This document shows, one piece after another, positions 53,211 to 64,000 of a stretch of DNA of 64,000 nucleotides. The DNA is from Prochlorococcus sp. AG-347-K15. Lineage in GTDB: Bacteria > Cyanobacteriota > Cyanobacteriia > PCC-6307 > Cyanobiaceae. The stretch covers positions 1 to 64,000 of the forward strand of contig QCCC01000004.1 in assembly GCA_003281415.1 (NCBI GenBank). The letters run 5' to 3'. Each line of letters begins with the position of its first letter. Positions within the stretch are counted from its first letter, which is position 1. The translations under genes were made by a program, and so were the position numbers. The notes under the pieces were generated by a model. It searched no databases. It was not told where the DNA came from and saw only the letters and a list, made by a program, of their open reading frames with translations.

Positions 53211-54113
53211 ATGACTGAAGTTATAAATAATATTTCTGATTTTGAAAAGTATCTTAAAAACACAAAAAAAGTTGTAGAAGAGGCACTTGATTTTTCATTG
53301 GGTCCTGAGAATCCAGAAATATTAAGAGAATCAATGAGATATTCCCTTTTAGCTGGAGGGAAAAGAATACGTCCAATTTTATGTTTAGCATCTTGCTCAC
53401 TGGCTGGAGGAGATCCCATTCTTGCTGTTCCTACTGCAGTAGCGATAGAAATGATCCATACAATGTCCTTGATTCATGATGATCTGCCCGCTATGGATAA
53501 TGATGACTTGAGGAGAGGTAGGCCAACAAACCATAAAGTATATGGAGATGCAATAGCTATTCTTGCAGGTGATGCTTTATTAACAAGGGCCTTTGAAATG
53601 GTCTCTTTAAGAAGCCCTGGAGTTGATCCAAATAGATTATTAAATGTAGTTGGCGAATTATCCCTAGTTGCTGGTGCACCAGGCTTGGTCGGGGGACAAG
53701 TTGTTGATTTGGAATGCGAAGGTAAAGAAGTCGACCTTAAAACTCTCGAATATATTCATCTTCATAAGACTGGGGCTTTATTAAAGGCTTGCGTAAGAAC
53801 AGGCGCGATGATCGCAGGCGCTAACGAAAAACTATTAAAAGCTCTTACAACATATGCAGAGGGAATTGGTTTAGCATTCCAAATAATAGATGATATTCTT
53901 GACTTAACTTCCAGCAGTGAACAGCTTGGTAAAACTGCCGGCAAAGATCTTTTAGCTGACAAAACTACTTACCCTAAATTACTTGGGATGGAGGAGTCAA
54001 AGAAAAGAGCATTTGATTTGGTTGAAAAAGCAAAAAAAGCAATTGAACCTTGGGGTCCAGATGCAAAATATCTGTTATCTCTAGCCGACTTTATTACAAA
54101 TAGAGACAGATAA
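53211..54113 (+). CDS. crtE: geranylgeranyl diphosphate synthase
   Basis: This polyprenyl synthase makes GGPP for carotenoids, chlorophyll phytol and plastoquinone. The 300-residue protein has [12 protein letters not shown], the first aspartate-rich motif [14 protein letters not shown] and the second DDILDL. The bulky residues before the first motif decide chain length, but I did not model them; C20 is inferred from the host. It lies 37 bp after folD. Confidence 0.9.
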   Translation: MTEVINNISDFEKYLKNTKKVVEEALDFSLGPENPEILRESMRYSLLAGGKRIRPILCLASCSLAGGDPILAVPTAVAIEMIHTMSLIHDDLPAMDNDDLRRGRPTNHKVYGDAIAILAGDALLTRAFEMVSLRSPGVDPNRLLNVVGELSLVAGAPGLVGGQVVDLECEGKEVDLKTLEYIHLHKTGALLKACVRTGAMIAGANEKLLKALTTYAEGIGLAFQIIDDILDLTSSSEQLGKTAGKDLLADKTTYPKLLGMEESKKRAFDLVEKAKKAIEPWGPDAKYLLSLADFITNRDR

Positions 54114-54125
54114 ATAGTTTAATTT

Positions 54126-54605
54126 ATGTCTGAGTTTTTTCCCTTTTTTAACAATTCAGTTCTTTTCTGGAGTTTATTATCCTGTTTACTTGCTCAATTT
54201 TTTAAAATCATATTCAATTTTTTATCAAATGGAGAGATAAGATTTGGGATTATGTTTGAGACTGGTGGTATGCCTTCAAGTCATTCCGCATTAATAACTG
54301 GTGCTGCATCTGGTATAGGTTATGAATTAGGATTTGATAGCTCAATATTCGCATTATCAGTTGCTGTAGCATTAATAGTTATGTATGACGCTAGTGGTGT
54401 TCGAAAATCAGCTGGGATTCAAGCTGCAGAAATCAATAAAATATCAAAAAAACTAGACCCTAAATCTGAATTACTTTTAAAAGAAACCTTGGGCCATACA
54501 AAAATTGAAGTCATAGTGGGAAGTTTTTTAGGACCATTAATTACTTTGCCTGGCATGTTTTTTTTAGGTTCACCCCTTAAAATATTTGATTTGATAATAA
54601 ATTAA
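54126..54605 (+). CDS. divergent PAP2-family (DUF212) membrane protein
   Basis: The 159-residue protein has the DUF212 blocks: GGMPSSHSALITGAASGIGY and VALIVMYDASGVRKSAGIQA, with three or four spans. These are equivalent to parts of the acid phosphatase/vanadium-haloperoxidase active site, so a lipid-phosphate or prenyl-phosphate phosphatase role is suggested. The position 12 bp after crtE fits removal or recycling of prenyl diphosphates, which is inference. Confidence 0.82.
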   Translation: MSEFFPFFNNSVLFWSLLSCLLAQFFKIIFNFLSNGEIRFGIMFETGGMPSSHSALITGAASGIGYELGFDSSIFALSVAVALIVMYDASGVRKSAGIQAAEINKISKKLDPKSELLLKETLGHTKIEVIVGSFLGPLITLPGMFFLGSPLKIFDLIIN

Positions 54606-54613
54606 GTGCCCTC

Positions 54614-55993
54614 TTAAAAACTAAGTTGGGTTGCATCTATAAAGTTTTTTGCAACTTTTGGAGAACTTGGCAAATGTAAGTGAATCCAACTTGCATGCAA
54701 TTTTTGATCAAAAAAACCTTCATTTTTATATTCAGTTTCCCAAGATTTAATTTTCCATGGGGAAGGAAGTTTCTTCTGATGCTCAGCTTTTCTTAAATCA
54801 AGTTCAGATAAATTATTTTCAATTTCCCAATAATGAAATTCATGTCCTCTAATTAATTGATTTTGTCTAATGATCGGAGTGTCATTTAGACCTTCAATGT
54901 ATCTATAACCTACTGTAAGCTTACTTTTTTTTGATCTAAAAGGAAGGATACCACTCATTTTATGATTATTACCACTTTCATCTTTTATAAAGTCTCCTAA
55001 AATCATCATCCCTCCGCACTCAGCATATATAAATCCATTTTCGCGGAATTTCTTTAACGAATTTAAGCTTTTTTTAGAGTTACTTATATGCTCAGCATAT
55101 TTTTCAGGGAACCCCCCAGGAATAATTAAAGAAGAAGCCTCGTTAGGTATTTCTTCATCATCATAAATACTCCATGAAATCAATGGGATACCTACGTCAC
55201 TCAAAAACTCCTTAGTTTCAGGGTATTGAAAATGAAAGATTTTATCTTCTGCAATTGCAATAGGTTTACTTTTTTCAATTTTAAAATCTTCAAAACTGGC
55301 AGAATTAAAATTTTTCTTTTGAGGAGATTTCAGAAATTTAATAAGAGAAAATAAATCAAGATTTCTTTCGGCGTAATTTGCAAAATATTCAACATCAATT
55401 TGTTTCTCATTATCCAATGGAGAAATCAAACCTAAATTAGATTTGTTTAAAGTTATTTTTGAATCAGACGGTAAAAAACCAAGAATTTCGATATCTTCAT
55501 TTTTAAAAACTTCTTCAATTAATTTTTTATGTCTATCTGAATTAACGTTATTAAATATAATCCCTGCTATTGACAATTCACTATCAAAATCTTTAAAACC
55601 TCTAACAGTCGCTAAAAGAGAAGCTACTTGACCTCTAGCATTAACAATAAAAATTACTGGAGCATTGAGAAGTTTAGATATATTTGCTGTGCTTGAATAG
55701 GTTGTTGCTCCTAACCCATCAAATAGACCCATTGCTCCTTCAATTAATGAGAATTCATATTTCAAAGAATGTCTAAAAAAACTTTCTTGAACCCATTCCT
55801 CACCACTTAAAAAAATATCTAGATTCCTACATATAGGTTGGCCAATGGAGCTAAGTTGTTGTTGATCAAGATAATCTGGGCCAACCTTGAAAGTTTGTAT
55901 CTTTATACCTTTTGAGAACGCCCAACAAGATATCAAAAGGGATAATGTAGTTTTCCCACTATCAGTTGAAGGAGAAGATATTACACAAGGCAT
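54614..55993 (-). CDS. cbiA: cobyrinate a,c-diamide synthase
   Basis: This ATP-dependent amidotransferase acts in cobalamin synthesis. The 459-residue protein has the P-loop-like SPSTDSGKTTLSLL, the LIEGAMGLFDGLGATTYSST block and a C-terminal glutaminase domain with Cys in FIYAECGGMMILG and His near SWIHLHLPS. This is the CobB/CbiA group. It overlaps opcA by 13 bp, an unusual partnership for a cobalamin gene. Confidence 0.9.
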   Translation of the reverse strand: MPCVISSPSTDSGKTTLSLLISCWAFSKGIKIQTFKVGPDYLDQQQLSSIGQPICRNLDIFLSGEEWVQESFFRHSLKYEFSLIEGAMGLFDGLGATTYSSTANISKLLNAPVIFIVNARGQVASLLATVRGFKDFDSELSIAGIIFNNVNSDRHKKLIEEVFKNEDIEILGFLPSDSKITLNKSNLGLISPLDNEKQIDVEYFANYAERNLDLFSLIKFLKSPQKKNFNSASFEDFKIEKSKPIAIAEDKIFHFQYPETKEFLSDVGIPLISWSIYDDEEIPNEASSLIIPGGFPEKYAEHISNSKKSLNSLKKFRENGFIYAECGGMMILGDFIKDESGNNHKMSGILPFRSKKSKLTVGYRYIEGLNDTPIIRQNQLIRGHEFHYWEIENNLSELDLRKAEHQKKLPSPWKIKSWETEYKNEGFFDQKLHASWIHLHLPSSPKVAKNFIDATQLSF

Positions 55994-57297
55994 TTATTAG
56001 TTTTAAAACCATTAAATATTTGAAGTGCTATTTTAATAGAATTTTCAAAAAGAGGGCTTGTATTACCTCTACTACTACCTAATAATTTACTAACGTCATA
56101 CTCTGACGAAGAAAAAGAATTTGGAACAACTTGCTCTATTAATTCCATATTAGCCATTCCCCCTGCTTCAAGTCTCATACATTCCACTGATTCACAGCCA
56201 AGTATTACACAAGTGTTATTTTTTTGAACCTCACTAATTCTTGAAATCAACCTCAATCCAATAACTTGTCCTGAATGAATACTTGGATTCCCCAAAGATA
56301 AGGGATTAATTGACGCAGAAATAATTTCGCCATTAATTCTTTCAAACTCTATTTTTGTTGATTCTGTATCCCTTTCAACTCTTAGAAAAGACCAACCAAG
56401 TTTATCGCTAATCCATGAGATCAAAAACAAAGCTTGAATTATATGATCCCCTGCGATATCAATATCAACATCAGTAATATGATCTAAGATTGGTCTCCTC
56501 GAAGGAGGATCAAAAATCATTGCCAATGATTCCCTCCAATTTTTCAACCTAACCCAATTCAAATCATTAATAGCTTTGTCTGAATTATTTAATTGATCTA
56601 AAACTTTTAAACATCTGTATGGCGATCCAAGAGCAGTATCAATTATTAACCTTAGACCATAATTAGTAAAATATTCGAAGATTTCAGGTGATTCATCCAA
56701 GCTTCCATTCCACCACAACCATGAAGGTAATTCATCAATAGATAATTCATCAATTATTTTTAATCCTTTATTTGATATTGAGGCTGAGTCTCCCCTAATA
56801 ACGACTAAATCCCCACAGATAGGTTGCACAGCTGGAGTATCACTTAATGGACAGTAAGCGGATACAAAAGTTTTGATATCTGAATTTTTATTTAACGTTG
56901 GCGCTAGAGTTATTAATCTTCTTGGATTCAATGTACTTATTGATGATTCAAAAAATTGTCCTCTAAAGTCTTCAAATTCTTTATTAGATAAATTTTCCTT
57001 CAATAAATTCAATAATTCTTCACTATTAAGGGATGTAGTGATTGGGAGTCCCTGATCTAATATGAACTTTTTAGCAACTTCAATTATCTCAGGACTTAAA
57101 TTACCAGTAATTGGTCCATTTACTAATCCTTTTTGAACCAAACATTGTTCTAGCCAAGCAGGCTGCCAGACCATTAGTGTAAAAGTATTAGCTCCAGTAT
57201 TATCTTTATCTTCTGAAACCCATAATTTACTAAGGTAATTAGAAATCTCCTGATAAGGCAGCTCTAACGGGGTTTGGAGTGTAAGTTGAGGTTTCAT
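55981..57297 (-). CDS. opcA: glucose-6-phosphate dehydrogenase assembly protein OpcA
   Basis: OpcA activates glucose-6-phosphate dehydrogenase and makes it redox-responsive in cyanobacteria. The 438-residue protein opens with the conserved LQTPLELPYQEISNYLSKLW and shows PAWLEQCLVQKGLVNGPITG, then GDLVVIRGDSAS and DPPSRRPILDHITDVDID. It lies 2 bp after the zwf stop and is clearly co-transcribed. Together they feed the oxidative pentose phosphate path, important at night. Confidence 0.92.
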   Translation of the reverse strand: MKPQLTLQTPLELPYQEISNYLSKLWVSEDKDNTGANTFTLMVWQPAWLEQCLVQKGLVNGPITGNLSPEIIEVAKKFILDQGLPITTSLNSEELLNLLKENLSNKEFEDFRGQFFESSISTLNPRRLITLAPTLNKNSDIKTFVSAYCPLSDTPAVQPICGDLVVIRGDSASISNKGLKIIDELSIDELPSWLWWNGSLDESPEIFEYFTNYGLRLIIDTALGSPYRCLKVLDQLNNSDKAINDLNWVRLKNWRESLAMIFDPPSRRPILDHITDVDIDIAGDHIIQALFLISWISDKLGWSFLRVERDTESTKIEFERINGEIISASINPLSLGNPSIHSGQVIGLRLISRISEVQKNNTCVILGCESVECMRLEAGGMANMELIEQVVPNSFSSSEYDVSKLLGSSRGNTSPLFENSIKIALQIFNGFKTNKCLV

Positions 57298-57299
57298 TT

Positions 57300-58823
57300 T
57301 TAAGGTCTACGCCAGAAAATATTATCTTTTGAGAGTAATTGATCAGATTCGGGAGGTCCCCACGTCATAGATTCATAATTATAAATAGGCAACTTCCAAG
57401 GAGAATTATCCATCAATTCTATTAATGGCGTATAAAGTTTCCAGGCTGCCTCTACTTCATCGCTTCGAGTAAATAAGGTTGGGTCAGAAAGCATTGCATC
57501 CGCTAATAATCTTACATAGCCTTCATCTGATGGTTCTCCAAATGATTCATCATAAGAAAATTCCATTTCAACAGGTCTTGATTTCATTCCAGACCCAGGA
57601 GATTTTACCTCAAACTTGAAAGTTGCCCCTTCATTTGGCTGAATTCTAAGGATAAGTTGATTTGGGGTAGGATTTATTATTGTTGATTCAAATAAATGAA
57701 CAGGCACGTCTTTAAAAGTCAAGACTATTTCTCCAAGTCTTTTAGGTAGTCTTTTCCCTGTTCTCAAATAAAATGGAACACCTTGCCAACGCCAGTTATC
57801 AACGAAAACTTTTGTCGCGATATAAGTTTCTGTTGTGCTATTGGAATTAACACCATCTTCCTGCCTATATCCTTTGAGTCGATTTGAAATATTCCCTCCC
57901 TCTCCATATTGACCTCTTATGCAACAATTCCAGGGTTTATTTTCGTCAGCAAGTTTTGAAGCTTGAAGGACTTTAGCTTTTTCATTTCTTATTGCTTCTG
58001 GCTCAAACTTCCCAGGAGGTTCCATAGCAGTAACAGCAAGCATTTGGGTCATATGGTTTTGAAGCATATCTCTTAAAGCACCTGAGCTTTCGTAATAACC
58101 TGCTCTATCTTCAACACCCACTGTTTCAGATGAAGTAATTTGAACACTTGATATATAATTTCTGTTCCAGATTGGTTCAAAAATAGTGTTAGCAAACCTC
58201 AAAACAAGAATATTTTGAACTGTCTCTTTACCTAAATAATGATCAATCCTATAAATCTGACTTTCTTCAGCACAACTTTGAACGATCTTATTCAATTTTT
58301 TTGCACTTGAATAATCTCTTCCAAAAGGTTTTTCAATCACTAAACGACTTTTCTTAGGATCATCTAAAAGGCCAGCTTCTTTAAGAGCTTTACATCCACT
58401 TGCATAGAAATTCGGAGATACTGACAAATAAAATGTTCTATTACTATGAGTAGCTTGTTTTTTATCAATTTCAATTAATCTTTTAGAAAGCCCTACGACA
58501 TGATCACTTTGTTGTAAGTCAACAGGTTCGTAGAAAAGATAATTAGAAAATTTTTCCCACTCCCTTTCTTTACCAGATATTTGATTGGATAGCTTTACTT
58601 TCATCTTTTCCCTAAACTCATAATCAGTCCACGGTCTTCTCGCACAACCAACTATTGCAAATTCACTAGGAATTCTTCTTTGCAAATAGAGTTCAAATAA
58701 GGCTGGTATTAATTTTCTATGAGTAAGATCTCCACTAGCACCAAATATTACTAAGCACTGTGGAGATATGACTCTTTCCTGCCGTAAACCTAATCTTAGA
58801 GGATTACTTAAAGTTGAAGGCAT
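57300..58823 (-). CDS. zwf: glucose-6-phosphate 1-dehydrogenase
   Basis: This enzyme oxidises glucose-6-phosphate with NADP. The 507-residue protein has the NADP fold VIFGASGDLTHRKLIPAL (26-43) and the active-site signature RIDHYLGKETVQN with its Asp-His pair. The remainder, including the WRWQGVPFYLRTGKRLPKR block, is complete. It heads the zwf-opcA-cbiA run. Confidence 0.95.
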   Translation of the reverse strand: MPSTLSNPLRLGLRQERVISPQCLVIFGASGDLTHRKLIPALFELYLQRRIPSEFAIVGCARRPWTDYEFREKMKVKLSNQISGKEREWEKFSNYLFYEPVDLQQSDHVVGLSKRLIEIDKKQATHSNRTFYLSVSPNFYASGCKALKEAGLLDDPKKSRLVIEKPFGRDYSSAKKLNKIVQSCAEESQIYRIDHYLGKETVQNILVLRFANTIFEPIWNRNYISSVQITSSETVGVEDRAGYYESSGALRDMLQNHMTQMLAVTAMEPPGKFEPEAIRNEKAKVLQASKLADENKPWNCCIRGQYGEGGNISNRLKGYRQEDGVNSNSTTETYIATKVFVDNWRWQGVPFYLRTGKRLPKRLGEIVLTFKDVPVHLFESTIINPTPNQLILRIQPNEGATFKFEVKSPGSGMKSRPVEMEFSYDESFGEPSDEGYVRLLADAMLSDPTLFTRSDEVEAAWKLYTPLIELMDNSPWKLPIYNYESMTWGPPESDQLLSKDNIFWRRP

Positions 58824-58933
58824 ATTTTTCGTATTCTTTTTTTAAAATCCTCTTTTTTTCTAATATTAGCTACATATTGTGTCTAAACCAAAAAGTAATT
58901 AATACATGCAACTTAAATCTAAATATTAAAGAT

Positions 58934-60070
<1,137 letters not shown>

Positions 60071-60228
60071 TTATCAATTTGTAGTTTAATTTGTAGTGAT
60101 TTCACAAAAATGGTTACGTTTTGAGATCGGAATAATTTAATGAAATTATTTTTATTTTTCAGTATTTATTGTTTTTATCGGTATAGTTACACAGAAATAA
60201 TTTTTTTATCTTATTAAAAAATTCATTT

Positions 60229-60762
60229 ATGAATAATCCTCAAGAATCAGTAGATCATTCTAAAAGTAATGACTACAAGACAATTGAGCAAACAATGGAA
60301 AAGCTTTCTGGCGGAACAAGAAGACTTGCAGCTCAACTTACAACTTCTGCAAGCTTTGATTCTTTATGGAATGTTTTAACAGATTATGATCAACTGAATC
60401 TTTACATACCAAATTTACTTTCAAGCAAAAAAATATATCAAAAGGACAATAATGTTCACCTTAAGCAAGTTGGGGCCCAGGATTTTCTTGGTATGAAATT
60501 TTCAGCTGAGGTAACTATAGACTTAACTGAAGATAAGGAGCTTGGCCTTTTAAAATTCAATTTGATTAAAGGAGATTTCAGAAAATTTGAAGGTAGTTGG
60601 AAAATTCAAAATATTAAAAATACATCCAAAAATTCATTAATTTACGATCTCACTGTTCAAGGATGTCAGTGGATGCCTATAGGGATGATAGAGAAAAGAC
60701 TAAAAAAAGATCTTTCTGAAAATTTGATAGCTGTCGATAGACAAGCAAAATCAATAAATTAG
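60229..60762 (+). CDS. SRPBCC (START/COQ10-like) domain protein
   Basis: The 177-residue protein has one helix-grip fold domain, with TTSASFDSLWNVLTDYDQLN as the family opening and YIPNLLSSKKIY next, then a long amphipathic C-terminal helix (PIGMIEKRLKKDLSENLIAV). SRPBCC proteins bind lipids or other hydrophobic ligands; cyclase/dehydrase-type members in cyanobacteria may bind quinones or chlorophyll precursors. Ligand unknown. Confidence 0.8.
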   Translation: MNNPQESVDHSKSNDYKTIEQTMEKLSGGTRRLAAQLTTSASFDSLWNVLTDYDQLNLYIPNLLSSKKIYQKDNNVHLKQVGAQDFLGMKFSAEVTIDLTEDKELGLLKFNLIKGDFRKFEGSWKIQNIKNTSKNSLIYDLTVQGCQWMPIGMIEKRLKKDLSENLIAVDRQAKSIN

Positions 60763-60779
60763 TTTTAAATTTTAGAGAA

Positions 60780-60852
60780 TAGCCCCAAGGGGATTCGAAC
60801 CCCTGTCGCCTCCGTGAAAGGGAGGTGTCCTAGGCCTCTAGACGATGGGGCC
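60780..60852 (-). tRNA. tRNA-Glu(UUC)
   Basis: The minus-strand 73-nt sequence folds as GGCCCCA / TGGGGCT acceptor, GTCTAGAGGCCTAGGAC D-arm, CCTCC CTTTCAC GGAGG anticodon arm with anticodon TTC, and GGGG TTCGAAT CCCC T-arm, then discriminator A. CCA is not encoded. In cyanobacteria this tRNA also supplies glutamate for tetrapyrrole synthesis. Confidence 0.96.
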
Positions 60853-60894
60853 AGGAAATTAGCATAACAGCTTTATTAAAAATTAGGAGTAAGG

Positions 60895-62013
60895 CTAGCC
60901 TTTCGTCAAGTATTGTTGCTCTTTGTTTTGTCCTTGCCACACAGGAACCGTAAAATGGAAGCATGAACCGACACCAACTTCAGATACGACCCATATTCTT
61001 CCTCCATGGACTTCTACTATTCTCCTACAGACAGATAGCCCAATGCCAAATCCTGAAGTTCCTTCAGAAGTCTGTGGGAGTCGAACTCTATCCAAAAAAA
61101 TTCTTTTTTGTTCACTCAAAGGAATGCCGGCACCTTTGTCACAAATCGTTATTTCTAACCATTGATTTGTTTTATGGATCATTGTAATTTTTATAGATCC
61201 AGAGTCTTTAGAAAATTTAATAGCATTTTCAAGTAAATTTAATAACACTTGCCTCATTCTTCTTTGATCTGCGAACACATTTGGCAAATCAGATGGAATA
61301 TCAGTATCGATTTCAATATCCCTTAATCTCCATAATTTTTCTAATTCAAGTATTACTTCAGCACTAATATTACCTAATTCAATTTTCTGGGGATTAAATA
61401 ATGCTTCCCATTTTGTTGTTCCAACCTCTAAAAGATCTTGAGATAAGAGTTCAATCTCTTCTAGACGTCTTTTAATTACCTCTTGTAATTTTGTAATATC
61501 TATTTGTCCAAGTTTTTGACTTTGTACAGCCAAATTTGCTGCAGTTAAGGGGGTTCGTAATTCATGTGCCACCATTCTTAATAATCTTTCCTGAGATTCT
61601 ATTCTTTTAGTTAATGTCTCATTTTCTTGTCTTAAAACAAGAAGTTCGTCTTCCAGAAGAAATTCTTTTTGAGTTCTTATGGAATCAATTTTAGATGGTT
61701 GCAGATTAATCCCAAGATTTTTTGTTAATCCTTCCTGTGTCCACCTTGGCAACCATTTCTGCAACTGAGAGAAAATATTACTTCCTGCAAATATTTGTTT
61801 TGGTGATGGAGAAATCTTAATTAGAGCAGGAATGGCTACTAATCGATGTAATTCAAGCAATTCCGGCTGTTCTGTAGGCTCAGATATTTGAAGAGAAATC
61901 TCAAATTCACAATCATCTGATTCTAAATAAGCTATAAGAGACTTAATATCATTACTAGAAAGTTGATTTCTAGCTGCTACAAGTATTAATTTTAGCTCTT
62001 TTTTATCATTCAA
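60895..62013 (-). CDS. sasA: circadian sensor histidine kinase SasA
   Basis: SasA reads the KaiC phosphorylation rhythm and passes phosphate to RpaA. The 372-residue protein has an N-terminal KaiB-like thioredoxin fold (about 5-95) including [20 protein letters not shown], a linker coiled coil (about 120-145), the phospho-acceptor His150 in [12 protein letters not shown], and the catalytic ATPase domain with [17 protein letters not shown] and [18 protein letters not shown]. All domains are intact. kai genes are not in this window. Confidence 0.93.
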   Translation of the reverse strand: MNDKKELKLILVAARNQLSSNDIKSLIAYLESDDCEFEISLQISEPTEQPELLELHRLVAIPALIKISPSPKQIFAGSNIFSQLQKWLPRWTQEGLTKNLGINLQPSKIDSIRTQKEFLLEDELLVLRQENETLTKRIESQERLLRMVAHELRTPLTAANLAVQSQKLGQIDITKLQEVIKRRLEEIELLSQDLLEVGTTKWEALFNPQKIELGNISAEVILELEKLWRLRDIEIDTDIPSDLPNVFADQRRMRQVLLNLLENAIKFSKDSGSIKITMIHKTNQWLEITICDKGAGIPLSEQKRIFLDRVRLPQTSEGTSGFGIGLSVCRRIVEVHGGRIWVVSEVGVGSCFHFTVPVWQGQNKEQQYLTKG

Positions 62014-62119
62014 ATGATTTGCCCTGAAGTGTTGAAAAGCTTTTAATCCTTACGAATACATTAAGATATTTATTTTTATTTTACAGATAAGCTATGTAAT
62101 AAATATGACTTATTTATAA

Positions 62120-62662
62120 ATGGTTGTTATTAATCAAAAGAAAAATCTAAATTTTGGCGAGAATAATCCTCCAGAAATTAGTTTAAATAGTAATTTAAAA
62201 AGATGGTTTTCAAGAAATATTGGATTATGGAAATCTAATAGAACATATTTTCTAGATGAAGCAAAAAAAACTTATAACCTAAGCATGTTTATAAAGATAC
62301 AAGCTCTTGATAATAAATCTAAATGGGAGTCGCACTATAAGTTCTCTTGGTACCCTGAAAAAAAATATAATTTCTTCGAGGAAAATCCACAATATAAAGA
62401 AAAAGGAGAAATGCATGCTTTTTTAAAAGGACATCAACTTATGAGGGAAAATTTTTATTTAAGTGATAATGAAGGGATTTCAAATATTAAACAAGTTGAT
62501 GAACACGAAATGATTTTTGAATCTTCTTATAAAGACTGGTATATCCTTGAGCATACAAGACTAGTAGATTCGGATAACTTAAGATATAGAGTTATATATT
62601 CATGGAATAAAGATAAGTTAAAAATAGTAGAGAATCATCACGAAATAAAAATTATTAAGTAA
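62120..62662 (+). CDS. lipocalin-like hypothetical protein, possibly CpeS/CpcS-related
   Basis: The 180-residue protein is beta-rich and starts its core with LKRWFSRNIGLWKSNRTYFL, which recalls the F-x-x-S-x-G-x-W-x-S-x-R-T opening of CpeS/CpcS-type lyases and related calycins. The rest includes WESHYKFSWYPEKKYNFFEE and HEMIFESSYKDWYILEHTRL. Prochlorococcus of this type keeps only remnants of phycoerythrin, so a lyase role is uncertain. I rate the calycin fold as likely and the function as open. Confidence 0.55.
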   Translation: MVVINQKKNLNFGENNPPEISLNSNLKRWFSRNIGLWKSNRTYFLDEAKKTYNLSMFIKIQALDNKSKWESHYKFSWYPEKKYNFFEENPQYKEKGEMHAFLKGHQLMRENFYLSDNEGISNIKQVDEHEMIFESSYKDWYILEHTRLVDSDNLRYRVIYSWNKDKLKIVENHHEIKIIK

Positions 62663-62723
62663 GTCTTTTTGAAAGATTAATTATAAAAATAAAATGTTAT
62701 CTTGTATTAAATATTATTAGTTA

Positions 62724-63167
62724 ATGAGTATTAATTTTTATTCAAAAAGATTTCATAAGTTAGTAAGTTTTATCATTTTTATACCCTTAATAACAATTTT
62801 TGAGATTAGTACAATTAATAAACAAGTTAAAGCCGAAAAAAATTTAATTGCTGCCTCTGAAAAAGATCTATTCCTATATAGACAAATGGGGGCATCTTAT
62901 CTTTGTATAGCTTCCAAAGCTGAAATAGATTTTGAAAAAGGTCTTGGCATTGCCAGTGCTACTTTTGCAAATGTAATAATTGGCAAGCATGGTGGGGCTA
63001 TTAAGGAATTAGGGAATGAAAAACTTGATCAAAAAAAATTATATAACGCAGGAACATTTCAAATTGTTGGAAGTGCACTTAACATTTGTCCCGAAAGTAT
63101 TCCAAAAAAAATTAAAAATGATTATGAAAAAAGGTTTAAGCAACTTGTAAAGGAAAGCAAAAAATAA
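62724..63167 (+). CDS. exported hypothetical protein
   Basis: The 147-residue product has a hydrophobic N-terminal segment (about 12-32) that may be a signal peptide or anchor, then FLYRQMGASYLCIASKAEID, GLGIASATFANVIIGKHGG and a Lys-rich end. Two cysteines are about 62 residues apart. The well-ordered central block suggests a conserved cyanobacterial family, but I cannot assign a role. Confidence 0.6.
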   Translation: MSINFYSKRFHKLVSFIIFIPLITIFEISTINKQVKAEKNLIAASEKDLFLYRQMGASYLCIASKAEIDFEKGLGIASATFANVIIGKHGGAIKELGNEKLDQKKLYNAGTFQIVGSALNICPESIPKKIKNDYEKRFKQLVKESKK

Positions 63168-63176
63168 TTTAATTGA

Positions 63177-64000
63177 TTATCTGAACATTGAACTAACAGA
63201 ACTTTCTTCGTGGATTCTCCAAATAGCTTCCCCTAACATATTTGCGACAGAAAGGATTTTTAATTGTGGAAAATTATCTTTTAAAAGAACTGGTATGCTA
63301 TTAGTTACAATAACTTGTTCGAATAAATCTTCAGTACTTAATCTTTCATAAGAGGGAGGAGAGAATACAGCATGTGAGGCACATGCAAATATTCTCTTAG
63401 CTCCTTCTTTTTTTAATAAATTAGCTCCCGAACATATTGTACCGCCCGTATCTATCATGTCGTCAATAAGAATAGCGGTTTTACCTTTTACATCACCAAT
63501 TACTGTTAAGCTTTCAGCGATATTATGAGCTGATCTCCTTTTATCAATGATGGCCAATGGAGCATCCTTCATCAATTTTGCAAATGCTCTTGCTCGTGCT
63601 ACCCCTCCTACATCAGGCGAGACGACGACGACTTCCTCTAAATTTAAAGTTTCTAAGTAATCAATCAATACAGGTGAACCGTAAATATGATCACATGGAA
63701 TATCAAAATAACCTTGAATTTGAGCCGAATGTAAATCCATAGCAAGGACTCTATCAACTCCTGATTTCTCTAGTAAGTTAGCAGTAAGTTTTGCTGTTAT
63801 GGATTCTCTTCCTGAAGTCTTTCTGTCTGCCCTTGCATATCCAAAATAAGGTATTACGGCAGTTATTTGCCTGGCAGATGCCCTCTTGCAAGCATCAACC
63901 ATAATCATTAGTTCCATTAAACTATCGTTTACAGGAGCACATGTAGGTTGTATTAAAAATACATCACAACCTCTAATAGATTGCTGAATCTGAACATAAA
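63177..64000 (-). CDS. prs: ribose-phosphate pyrophosphokinase, 5' end outside window
   Basis: PRPP synthase makes phosphoribosyl pyrophosphate for nucleotides, His and Trp. The frame runs to the right edge; the visible part includes VFLIQPTCAPVNDSLMELMI, YARADRKTSGRESI, AMDLHSAQIQGYFDIPCDHI and the PRPP-binding AILIDDMIDTGGT. The full protein should be about 320-330 residues, so some 50 N-terminal residues are beyond the window. An internal Met at 63917 is not the start because the frame and family sequence continue upstream. Confidence 0.95.
   Translation of the reverse strand, partial: YVQIQQSIRGCDVFLIQPTCAPVNDSLMELMIMVDACKRASARQITAVIPYFGYARADRKTSGRESITAKLTANLLEKSGVDRVLAMDLHSAQIQGYFDIPCDHIYGSPVLIDYLETLNLEEVVVVSPDVGGVARARAFAKLMKDAPLAIIDKRRSAHNIAESLTVIGDVKGKTAILIDDMIDTGGTICSGANLLKKEGAKRIFACASHAVFSPPSYERLSTEDLFEQVIVTNSIPVLLKDNFPQLKILSVANMLGEAIWRIHEESSVSSMFR

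Overview
The window is bacterial chromosome, very AT-rich and densely coded. Gene content points to a high-light-adapted Prochlorococcus: petG, psb34-like, cytM, chlI, a membrane-anchored FNR, a lycopene cyclase next to gyrA, sasA, opcA-zwf, and the Yfr1 RNA in its usual place between guaB and trxA. The clade is inferred from gene content and composition, not from a database search. I found no CRISPR array, insertion sequence, phage module or rRNA. There is one tRNA, for Glu.

Region 1-14.4 kb is unusually rich in small genes, many under 80 codons and many with one membrane span or a signal peptide. Larger recognisable genes sit among them: a DusB-type tRNA-dihydrouridine synthase, a 4HBT thioesterase, a membrane-tethered Mrr-like nuclease, a MAPEG protein, two PAP/fibrillin proteins, an OsmC protein and a DUF1499 protein. 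At 13.3-13.65 kb a gene-free gap holds two tandem small RNAs on the minus strand. One is Yfr2-family. The other carries a Yfr1-type core in a hairpin loop.

Region 14.5-21 kb is a zinc-homeostasis cluster: znuB, a Zur/Fur regulator, znuC, znuA, a CobW/COG0523 GTPase and a WD40 protein. A perfect 17-bp palindrome before znuA is the likely Zur operator. ZnuA and the CobW protein appear to carry the same inserted domain, which I consider the most interesting observation here. A 557-bp gap follows, containing a promoter-like element, a strong Shine-Dalgarno site before a 10-codon ORF, and a strong terminator.

Region 21.5-34.4 kb holds small membrane and secreted proteins, an ATP-grasp / alpha-E / transglutaminase cluster, a lumenal pentapeptide-repeat protein, a PfkB kinase, an MFS transporter, an alpha/beta hydrolase and half of an oligopeptide-type ABC transporter.

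Region 34.4-64 kb is core metabolism and housekeeping. On the minus strand run hom, sufE, a formyl-THF cyclo-ligase, ruvC, chlI, an RNA methyltransferase and cytM, then rsmD, hisH, trxA, Yfr1 and guaB3. gyrA and crtL follow on plus, a GH57 branching enzyme on minus, and leuA on plus. After an HD phosphodiesterase come folD-crtE-PAP2-like on plus, then cobB/cbiA-opcA-zwf and petH on minus. The window closes with a SRPBCC protein, tRNA-Glu, sasA, two hypotheticals and a 5'-truncated prs.
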